34,949 bases of DNA, taken from NCBI GenBank assembly GCA_011391695.1, contig JAABQB010000031.1, positions 1 to 34,949 of the forward strand, in the 5' to 3' direction. Every line of letters begins with the position of its first letter. Within the stretch, counting starts at the first letter, position 1. This DNA comes from Desulfobacteraceae bacterium. Its GTDB lineage: Bacteria > Desulfobacterota > Desulfobacteria > Desulfobacterales > RPRI01. Positions 1 through 6,294 of the stretch are shown piece after piece. A program made the position numbers and the translations under genes. The notes under the pieces are model-generated. The model ran no database searches. It saw nothing but the letters and a program-made list of their open reading frames with translations, and had not been told where the DNA came from.

Positions 1-1
1 T

Positions 2-214
2 GTTAAAGGTGTTGCATCCTTCTTTAACCGGGCAGCCGTAAATATCGCCATGTTTGTTTCGGTCAATATCTGGCTCTTGCTGGGTTACCGGGATGAACGG
101 CTGGAAATAAAGAAAAAAAGACTTTATAACGATTTTTTTGAAGGCACCGTACCCATTGGTATGGGTGCTGCGGTGGCCGTATCCTTTATCCTTTTAATGT
201 TTGTTTTAATATAG
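2..214 (+). CDS. C-terminal fragment of an unidentified membrane protein
   Basis: An open frame enters from the left edge and ends at TAG 212-214, giving about 70 residues with no start in the window. It contains a hydrophobic stretch near IAMFVSVNIWLLLGY, a charged linker rich in Lys/Arg/Asp/Glu, and a last hydrophobic segment that ends at the stop codon. This pattern suits the last two membrane segments of a multi-pass protein. It lies 15 nt upstream of the first cyclic-nucleotide-binding gene on the same strand, so co-transcription is possible. I cannot name the family from this fragment. Confidence 0.6.
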   Translation, partial: VKGVASFFNRAAVNIAMFVSVNIWLLLGYRDERLEIKKKRLYNDFFEGTVPIGMGAAVAVSFILLMFVLI

Positions 215-229
215 TCCCGGGATATTTAT

Positions 230-736
230 ATGGTAAAAACAGAAGATTTGAAGCGGATCAACATGTTAAGGGATTTCCCGGGTCATTTACTTGAAATCAT
301 TGCCAGGGAAGCCAATTTAACCATTTTTGGGACAGGCGCCCGATTGGCAACCATTCATGAAAAACTGGATACATTTTATATGTTGATCATGGGGCAGGTG
401 GCAGTGAAAAAGGCTCTCACTCCTGAAATAGATATTATATTTGAGTATGTACAATCAGGATCTACTTTTGGCTCCTCCGCATTCATAGAAGGATCTACTT
501 CCGCTTATACAATCATATGCCAGGAACCCTGCGAGACGATCTCTCTTTCAGGGGAACGGATGATAGAATTGTTCAGGGAAAATCATGAGTTGGCCTATTA
601 TATGATGCTTGGAATTGCCAGGCAGTATAAAAAAAATATGGATATCAGGGCAAAGATGATCATGAAAACCCTGGATGATAATCCGGAACTGAGAGATGAT
701 ATACATGACATTGAAAATCTTGCCCTTGTGATTTAA
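230..736 (+). CDS. Stand-alone cyclic-nucleotide-binding (Crp-type sensor) domain protein
   Basis: This 168-residue protein resembles the beta-roll effector domain of the Crp/Fnr family: an N-terminal helix, then FYMLIMGQVAVKK (the usual 'ly.I.sG.v' strand), then a GSTFGSSAFIEG segment where cNMP binders have the phosphate-binding cassette. The canonical Arg-Ala-Ala-(S/T) of true cAMP binders is not obvious (SAYTIICQEP instead), so the ligand is unknown and could be absent. No helix-turn-helix follows; the C-terminus is helical and acidic. It is therefore unlikely to bind DNA itself and more likely acts as a sensor or adaptor. A paralogue follows 14 nt downstream. The start at 230 has only a weak Shine-Dalgarno sequence. 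Confidence 0.75.
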   Translation: MVKTEDLKRINMLRDFPGHLLEIIAREANLTIFGTGARLATIHEKLDTFYMLIMGQVAVKKALTPEIDIIFEYVQSGSTFGSSAFIEGSTSAYTIICQEPCETISLSGERMIELFRENHELAYYMMLGIARQYKKNMDIRAKMIMKTLDDNPELRDDIHDIENLALVI

Positions 737-750
737 AAGGATCCATAATA

Positions 751-1233
751 ATGGTTGAGAATAAGCTGCTTAAAAAAATAGGGTTTATCAAAGATCTGCC
801 GGATGCCATGCTGGAAAAAGTCGGCGCCATAGCTTTGCTTGAAACGTTTGAGAAAGATAATATTCTGTTTAAGCAAAATCAGGAGAAAACCCATTTATAC
901 ATGCTGGTTTCAGGGAAAGTTTTTTTAAACTGCAGTTTTGCTTCAGGTAAATCCCTGACACTGGATGAAGTTTCTGCAGGAAGAACAGTCGGAGTTTCGT
1001 CTTTATTTGGAGTATACCCAAGCGCATTTACTGCAATCTGTTCTGAACCCAGTTCAATCATTACTGTTTCAGGTCATGATATGCGTCAATTGTTTCTTGA
1101 AGATTTCGAAACAGGTCACGCCCTGATGTTAAAGGTAGTTAAAATTTTCAGGTCACGGATGGTGATGCACACCCGGCAATTTATGCATTCATTGCTCAAT
1201 CATAATGAAATTATAAAATTAGAATCAAAATAG
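751..1233 (+). CDS. Second stand-alone cyclic-nucleotide-binding domain protein
   Basis: This 160-residue protein is a paralogue of the preceding gene. The two share the opening pattern (LLKKIGFIKDLPDAMLEKV against DLKRINMLRDFPGHLLEII), the YMLVSGKVF strand, a GRTVGVSSLFG turn and an AFTAICSEPSSIITVSG strand. There is again no DNA-binding domain; the C-terminus is a Met/Arg-rich helix. An AAGGAT ribosome binding site lies about 11 nt upstream of the ATG. Its 3' end faces the end of the PEP-synthase-like gene only 25 nt away, across a repetitive TCAGGG-rich sequence. The tandem arrangement suggests a duplicated or heterodimeric sensor. The function is inferred from fold only. Confidence 0.72.
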   Translation: MVENKLLKKIGFIKDLPDAMLEKVGAIALLETFEKDNILFKQNQEKTHLYMLVSGKVFLNCSFASGKSLTLDEVSAGRTVGVSSLFGVYPSAFTAICSEPSSIITVSGHDMRQLFLEDFETGHALMLKVVKIFRSRMVMHTRQFMHSLLNHNEIIKLESK

Positions 1234-1235
1234 GG

Positions 1236-1270
1236 TTCAGGGGATCAGGTGTCAGGGGTCAGGGAGCAGG
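1236..1270. repeat. TCAGGG-rich short repeat between convergent genes
   Basis: GTCAGGG/ATCAGG-type words recur three to four times here (ttcagggg, atcaggtg, tcaggggtcaggg). The sequence lies between two convergent genes, and the last codons (Pro-Ala-Pro-stop) of the - strand gene fall inside it. It resembles the low-complexity intergenic words seen elsewhere in this window. Confidence 0.5.
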
Positions 1271-3874
1271 GATTTCAAGCGGCTGTCCTATAATTTGATT
1301 GATATCATTTCTGAATTTTGATTTGTAATAATTTACCGTTGATTCTCTCGACATTATCATGTCGATTTGTCTCGTGTGCATAGTAAGATACCCGAGAACT
1401 TTCAGACGCTTTTCCATGAAGTCTCTCTCCCTATTGTCAATCCTTGAAAACAGGCTGTCTTTTTTGACGGTTACCTTAAATCCGTACTCTTCAAGTATTT
1501 CAGCCAGAAAGAGGACCCTTTTTAACCTTCGGTCGTGATCAGCGGCTCCACCCTTGAACTGAAAGCTGATGTAATTTTCTCCTACCCTGTCGCAAACAAT
1601 GCTTTCTATGATTGAAAAATGGAAACCGAGCCTCGAGCTTAAGCTGCAAAAGTATTTCGAAATCATAAAATAATTCCGCTGGGCATAAACGCTTCGTGCG
1701 CCTGTTGCCAAAGCAGGATTCCGGGTGGCTTCGAACATAACATTCATAAGCCCTTTTCCATCAACCGGTGGAGGCCCCTCCCATGGAAATGCTGTGATTC
1801 CTTCCCATATTGCTATCATCGGAACGGATACTATATTATTAAAATTGACATATTTGCCGTCAACCTCTTCCCTGAATCCATCATCAAGGTTCAAAATCCA
1901 CCACTGCATCGGAACATCGTAAACAAGCTGCTTTCCGGACCGCTCGGAAAAATTGTGCTCCTTTCCGAAATTAAACATCTCCTGTACCGATTTTTCATGG
2001 ATAAATCGTGTAATGTCATGAAGTGTCTTACATCCCGCCGGCTTGAAATCCCGGGAATCGGGATCTAAAAGATTTAATGGGACTATATATCTGCTTACTT
2101 CTTTTAAGATTTCGTAAACGGGGCTTTCATTCATTAGATTTTTTGTTTTACCGGAAGCGGTTGCAAGCGATTCGATTCTTCCAGCATGGATTGAAAGCCC
2201 GTTTGCATCTACTGTAATAAGGTCGCCATCCTTCAGTTTCTCATAGATCTTTGTAATGCCGAAAATGGCGGGGACGCCGAATTCCCGAGCAACATTTGCC
2301 AGATGTCCTGCAAACCCACCCTGCTCTGTTATTACAGCGGAAGCCCTGCTCAAAAGTGGCGCCCACGCAGGGAGAGCCTGCCTTGCCACAAGAACAGAGC
2401 TTTCAGGAAATCTCAAAATATCGACTGCCTTGTCAACATGAAATACTTTTCCTGAGGCCACGCCCGGACTTGCCGTAACACCTCCCTTAACAATAACTGT
2501 TTCGTCTTTCTTCTCCAGACCGGAAGGGATAATTTTATTGCCGGCTTCTATTATCTGAAGCGGTCGGCATTGAAGCATGTAATAAAATCCGTCATCGGTA
2601 ATTGCCCATTCAATGTCCTGAGGAAGTCCGTAATACTTTTCAATTTTAACTGCCTGCTCGGCAAGGGCGCATGCCTGTTCGGAACTTAAAGACGGCTCAG
2701 CCTGTAATTCTTCCGTTATCTCCATACGGCAAATGCCTTCCTGAGGAAAACATACGAATTTTCTGTTTTTTATTTTTATATCTTTGTGCACGAGGGACAT
2801 GGGTGAATCTCTTGATACTACAAAAAGATCGCAATCAACACTTCCGTCAACAACGGACTTTGGAAGCCCCCAGACCGAGTTAATGAAAATATAATCATCG
2901 CTCATATCAACAGGATTTCTTGAATACATTACACCGCCTGCAACAGCATCCACCATCTCCATGCACCCTACCGACATGTGAACATCTTCATCCCTGAATC
3001 CTCTTTCAAATCTGTATGTTATAGCCGGAAGTGAGTATTTTCCCGCAACCACATTTTTGTAAACTTCAAAAATATTATCCGAGCTTACGTTCAATTCAGA
3101 ATGGTAAAGTCCCGCAAAAGAACTTCCGGCGGAATCTTCTCCTATGGCGCTGCTTCTTAAAGCCAGCCTGATTTTTTTTCCGGCATTTCGTTCAAGTTTT
3201 GCATATGCTTCTTGTATTGCAGTCTTAATCTCTTCCGGAATACCCGCCTTGATAATCGTTTGCCGGATTTTTGCGCTTAAGGTGTAAAGCTGCCCAATAT
3301 CTTCAGTCTCCGTGGATTGAAAAAGGCGTTCTATTTCCGACTGGAGGTCATTGTATGAAATGAATTTCTTATATGCCGCCGCTGTAATAACAAATCCTTC
3401 CGGAACAGTTAAATTGAGTCTGTTTTTCATCTCTCCGATGTTTGCCATCTTACTTCCGATAACATCGGCCATATCTTTATTGACAGAATCAAGAGGTATT
3501 ACAAGTGGTTCATTTTTTTCAGGTTCTTTAAACAAAACAATTTTATCTATCTGTTTCTGAATCTCGGTAAACCCCGAAGAAAGCTCTCTGTATTTTCCCG
3601 GGGCAAGCACTTCGAGATTTTTTATCATTTTATAGACATTTACGGAAACTGCCGTGCAATTACCCTTTATATGTGACATGCCGAAAAGACGACTACCGTC
3701 AAGAAGTTTCTCAATATCCGCCATAATGTCGAGGGCCTTGTTGTTGGAACTGAGTAGAATCTTAAAGCTCTGGTAGCGGGATTTAAAATCATTGCGGAGA
3801 TATTCGGCATCGGACGACGATTCAGGCTGATTTCTTTTCAGGAGTTTATTTATAATTTCCGAGAATTTTATCAT
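1259..3874 (-). CDS. PEP-synthase/PPDK-like protein with non-canonical C-terminal domain (paralogue A)
   Basis: This protein is 871 residues from the ATG at 3874, which is preceded by GAAGG at good spacing. An in-frame start at 3949 lies inside a repeat element and is unlikely. Order of parts: a helical N-terminal region of about 120 residues, then a PPDK_N-type ATP-grasp domain with VPEGFVITAAAY, LRSSAIGEDS..SFAGLY, GVMYSRNP, QDIEWA and MLQCRPL. A swivelling phosphohistidine domain follows with ITEQGGFAGHLANVAREFGVPA; its His is the expected phospho-acceptor. PPDK and PEP synthase then have a PEP-binding TIM barrel, but here about 300 residues of unrecognised sequence follow, containing YISFQFKGGAAD. 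The ATP-loop Gly-Gly-Lys of the family reads Gly-Ser-Lys here. It is the last gene of the TauE/membrane-protein unit. A phosphotransfer or regulatory role is inferred; normal PEP synthase activity is doubtful. Confidence 0.75.
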   Translation of the reverse strand: MIKFSEIINKLLKRNQPESSSDAEYLRNDFKSRYQSFKILLSSNNKALDIMADIEKLLDGSRLFGMSHIKGNCTAVSVNVYKMIKNLEVLAPGKYRELSSGFTEIQKQIDKIVLFKEPEKNEPLVIPLDSVNKDMADVIGSKMANIGEMKNRLNLTVPEGFVITAAAYKKFISYNDLQSEIERLFQSTETEDIGQLYTLSAKIRQTIIKAGIPEEIKTAIQEAYAKLERNAGKKIRLALRSSAIGEDSAGSSFAGLYHSELNVSSDNIFEVYKNVVAGKYSLPAITYRFERGFRDEDVHMSVGCMEMVDAVAGGVMYSRNPVDMSDDYIFINSVWGLPKSVVDGSVDCDLFVVSRDSPMSLVHKDIKIKNRKFVCFPQEGICRMEITEELQAEPSLSSEQACALAEQAVKIEKYYGLPQDIEWAITDDGFYYMLQCRPLQIIEAGNKIIPSGLEKKDETVIVKGGVTASPGVASGKVFHVDKAVDILRFPESSVLVARQALPAWAPLLSRASAVITEQGGFAGHLANVAREFGVPAIFGITKIYEKLKDGDLITVDANGLSIHAGRIESLATASGKTKNLMNESPVYEILKEVSRYIVPLNLLDPDSRDFKPAGCKTLHDITRFIHEKSVQEMFNFGKEHNFSERSGKQLVYDVPMQWWILNLDDGFREEVDGKYVNFNNIVSVPMIAIWEGITAFPWEGPPPVDGKGLMNVMFEATRNPALATGARSVYAQRNYFMISKYFCSLSSRLGFHFSIIESIVCDRVGENYISFQFKGGAADHDRRLKRVLFLAEILEEYGFKVTVKKDSLFSRIDNRERDFMEKRLKVLGYLTMHTRQIDMIMSRESTVNYYKSKFRNDINQIIGQPLEIPAP

Positions 3875-3887
3875 ATTTGATACCTTC

Positions 3888-4007
3888 GTAAAAAGTCCTT
3901 CTCGCACAAAGAGCACTGAGGACACAAAGAATAAACTATATGTTTTCAATAGGTTTTTCTTAGTGCCTTTGTGGCTTCGTGGCTTCGTGTGAAAATTGAC
4001 TTTTTAC
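3888..4007. repeat. MITE-like 120-bp element with perfect 10-bp terminal inverted repeats
   Basis: GTAAAAAGTC at 3888-3897 is the exact reverse complement of GACTTTTTAC at 3998-4007. Inside, the left arm has cacaaagagcactgagg and the right arm has an inverted counterpart made of CACGAAG/CACAAAG words. The middle is AT-rich. It has no coding capacity of its own, although an open frame from the downstream gene extends into it. It sits just upstream of the PEP-synthase-like gene A. Its size and layout suit a non-autonomous mobile element or a dispersed intergenic repeat. Confidence 0.65.
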
Positions 4008-4025
4008 AAGTCCATCATATTGATA

Positions 4026-4076
4026 CAAAAAAAAGGGCCGCAGGTAGATCTATTGGAACTGCCTATAGCCCTTTTT
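4026..4076 (-). terminator. Rho-independent terminator after the 228-aa membrane protein gene
   Basis: Read on the - strand, AAAAAGGGC pairs with GCCCTTTTT. An inner TAGGCAG/CTACCTG stem has one mismatch and one wobble pair, and the run of T follows directly. It lies about 22 nt after the stop codon at 4098, so it probably ends or attenuates the upstream unit before PEP-synthase-like gene A. Confidence 0.7.
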
Positions 4077-4097
4077 GCCTGAAAGAATCAAGAATCA

Positions 4098-4784
4098 TTA
4101 ATGCGATAGTTTTAACCCCCACCCTTCAAACATGAACAGGATGGCAAAGCCGTACCACATTGTATAAACTACGTAAAATACAAGAGAAAAAATGACTATG
4201 CCAAGCTTTTCGGAGATCTTTTGCGGAACGATTTTATAGTAATTGTATGAGCATTCGACTCCCTTTTTCGAAACCGAGCCGAGAAGCTTCATTTCCTTGA
4301 ATTTACTCTGTTTGCCGAACTCTTTGTCCATAACCTTGATTGCCGACCACCAGTTAAACAGGACTTCTTTTTCAGGATAGCCGTATTTTTCAGAAACAAT
4401 GCTGCCATTATTGTTGAACATATTATCCGCATCTTCAAGGCAGTTTTCCAGAATTTTATTAAAATCGCCGCTTATCTTGATTCCGGCTCCGGCCACTTCT
4501 GCGGAAGCCCCGCTCTTTGTGAAGAGAAGAGCTGTTTTTTCAGCCTGCTGCGGGTCTTTCATGGCGATTGTTATTGAAACCGGTTCTGCTTTAAAATCAG
4601 CTACATCTTTTTTGAGTTTCGGAATGTAATATGCCGAACCTTTTGATATGGTATTATATAACGAGTCGAGATAATTTAAAGCGTTTTTCCCTTCGAAAAC
4701 AGGCGAAAACATTATGGCCAGAACAACAAAAAACCCGACCAGCAATGCAAAGCCACCGTAGAATTCCTTTTTATCTGCTATCAT
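4098..4784 (-). CDS. Unidentified two-segment membrane protein linked to TauE/SafE permease
   Basis: This 228-residue protein has an N-terminal membrane segment (GGFALLVGFFVVLAIMF, about residues 10-27), a soluble domain of about 150 residues, and a C-terminal hydrophobic hairpin (LGIVIFSLVFYVVYTMWYGFAILFMF). The central domain would face the periplasm if the termini are cytoplasmic. GAGGAGG precedes the ATG, which overlaps the TauE/SafE stop codon as ATGA, so translation is coupled. This suggests a partner or accessory subunit of that permease. I recognise no family. Confidence 0.65.
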   Translation of the reverse strand: MIADKKEFYGGFALLVGFFVVLAIMFSPVFEGKNALNYLDSLYNTISKGSAYYIPKLKKDVADFKAEPVSITIAMKDPQQAEKTALLFTKSGASAEVAGAGIKISGDFNKILENCLEDADNMFNNNGSIVSEKYGYPEKEVLFNWWSAIKVMDKEFGKQSKFKEMKLLGSVSKKGVECSYNYYKIVPQKISEKLGIVIFSLVFYVVYTMWYGFAILFMFEGWGLKLSH

Positions 4785-6070
4785 GATATTGCCTCCTCTC
4801 CCTTAAGCTTTTTGATATTCATGAGGAAGGTGCTGATTACCCAAATCGCAAAGGTGCTGATCACTATGAAGAAAGACCATATTCCGATCAGATCAAGCCA
4901 CCTGCCGGTCTCCTTGGAGAGTGGAATGAGATCGATGCTTGCAAGTTTGGACGGAAGGGCAAAGAACCTGTTGGTAAAACCGGCAAGAACTGCCATTGCG
5001 TAAAAGCCCCTTATTGTTATTCCTTTTACGACCTTGGTCGCCATTGCTCCCACCTGTATTCCAAGCAGTGAGCCAAGGAGCATTCCCATCGCAAGGGTAT
5101 AAAAAATAAAACCGTAAATAGCATACTGTGAAATTGCGGCATAACCGGCAGTAAAAACAATCTGGAAAATATCGGTGCCGACGGTCGTAAGGGAAGAAAC
5201 GCCGAGAACGTACACGAATATCGGAAAGGTCAGGAATCCGCCTCCGACACCCATAATGGAAGCACAAAAGCCGACAAGGCCTCCGCTTAAAACAAGAAAA
5301 AGAGCCGATATTTTACGCCCTCCGGGTACAATCCCCTGGTCAAAGGTGATCATTGGCGGGATATTCATCGCCTGAAGCTTTCTGGGAAGGTTTCCAAGGT
5401 CTGCGCCTTCCGATTTTCCTCCGTGGGCGCCTCCACCCGCGTCAGGTGCTTTTCTTGCCTTGAGAAAATCATAAAGGGAATACGCACCGAGGATACCGAG
5501 CATCAAAACATATATTACAGTGATGAAGACATCGCTTAATAACGGATTTATATCGTAGATAACCCGGTTTATCACCCCTCCGGTTGTCGCTCCGATCATG
5601 GCGCCGATTAAAAATATTACGGCCAGCGCCACCGAAATATTCCCGAGTTTTCTGTGAATAACGGAACCCATGATTGCCTTGGCAAAAATATGAAAAAGGT
5701 CGGTTCCGACGGCCAGAATACCTTTTATGCCGGCGCTCATCAGAGCGGGAGCGATAATGAAACCGCCGCCAGCGCCGATACATCCTGTAATAAGTCCGGC
5801 GCCTATGCCGATAAGAATGGAAGCAATAAAAATACCCGTCGTAAAAAAAGCGGGGCTGTAAGCTGTTTTGCCTCCCAGAAACTCAGGAAGAGCCACTCCG
5901 AGCTGATCTGCAAAAGCAAACCCACCCAGAATAACAGGGATAATCAAAAGTCCCAGAACCGCCAGCCTTTTCTTGCTCCCCAGAATGGTATTCGAGACAT
6001 CAATTTCCCACTGCGCATGGGCCCTTGCGCCCAGCATCATGAAATTCCCCCATTGTTTGAAAAAGTTCAT
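4781..6070 (-). CDS. TauE/SafE-family sulfite/organosulfonate exporter-like permease (long form)
   Basis: This 429-residue multi-pass inner-membrane protein has the twofold pseudo-repeat of the TauE/SafE (DUF81) family. The first half has TGCIGAGGGFIIAPALM...AVGTDLF and the second has ASIMGVGGGFLTFPIFV...TVGTDIF. The two halves are joined by a hydrophilic loop of about 50 residues rich in Gly/Lys (RKAPDAGGGAHGGKSEG). It is longer than typical family members of 250-300 residues, with about 65 extra N-terminal residues including a hydrophobic segment. Family members move sulfite, sulfoacetate or related anions; the substrate cannot be read from sequence. GGAGG precedes the ATG. A sigma-54-like promoter lies about 70 nt upstream, and an overlapping membrane-protein gene follows. 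Confidence 0.85.
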   Translation of the reverse strand: MNFFKQWGNFMMLGARAHAQWEIDVSNTILGSKKRLAVLGLLIIPVILGGFAFADQLGVALPEFLGGKTAYSPAFFTTGIFIASILIGIGAGLITGCIGAGGGFIIAPALMSAGIKGILAVGTDLFHIFAKAIMGSVIHRKLGNISVALAVIFLIGAMIGATTGGVINRVIYDINPLLSDVFITVIYVLMLGILGAYSLYDFLKARKAPDAGGGAHGGKSEGADLGNLPRKLQAMNIPPMITFDQGIVPGGRKISALFLVLSGGLVGFCASIMGVGGGFLTFPIFVYVLGVSSLTTVGTDIFQIVFTAGYAAISQYAIYGFIFYTLAMGMLLGSLLGIQVGAMATKVVKGITIRGFYAMAVLAGFTNRFFALPSKLASIDLIPLSKETGRWLDLIGIWSFFIVISTFAIWVISTFLMNIKKLKGEEAIS

Positions 6071-6139
6071 TCCTCGTTACCTCCAATTTTGTAAATTTTA
6101 TGGTCTTTTCGAAAAGCGCCTGAAGAACAGCCTGTAAAC

Positions 6140-6155
6140 AGCAACTAATATGCCA
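6140..6155 (-). promoter_or_regulatory. Putative sigma-54 promoter for TauE/SafE unit
   Basis: On the - strand the sequence reads TGGCATATTAGTTGCT. It matches the TGGCAC-N5-TTGCW consensus with one substitution (T for C at the end of the -24 box) and exact GG/GC spacing. The expected transcription start lies near 6129, giving a 5' leader of about 60 nt before the ATG at 6070. The 224-nt gap that contains it (6071-6294) holds no other recognised feature. Confidence 0.6.
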
Positions 6156-6294
6156 TAATCGGGATAGGGATTAATAAATATGCGAAGAGGTTGAAATTAA
6201 AGGTAATTTTAAGTCAATAAAATATCAGGCAGATCTATCGGGGAAAAAGGTGTCAGTTTTATTTACAGGTTGTAAAATGTATTGAATATATCGT

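Noticed and set aside
879-1061. Open frame of 60 codons on the - strand within the second cNMP-binding gene
   Set aside because: It lies wholly within a well-supported gene, has no ribosome binding site and no recognisable domain.
3875-3949. N-terminal extension of PEP-synthase-like protein A
   Set aside because: The extra 25 residues are encoded by the repeat element, and the ATG at 3874 has a proper ribosome binding site and matches the start of the paralogue.
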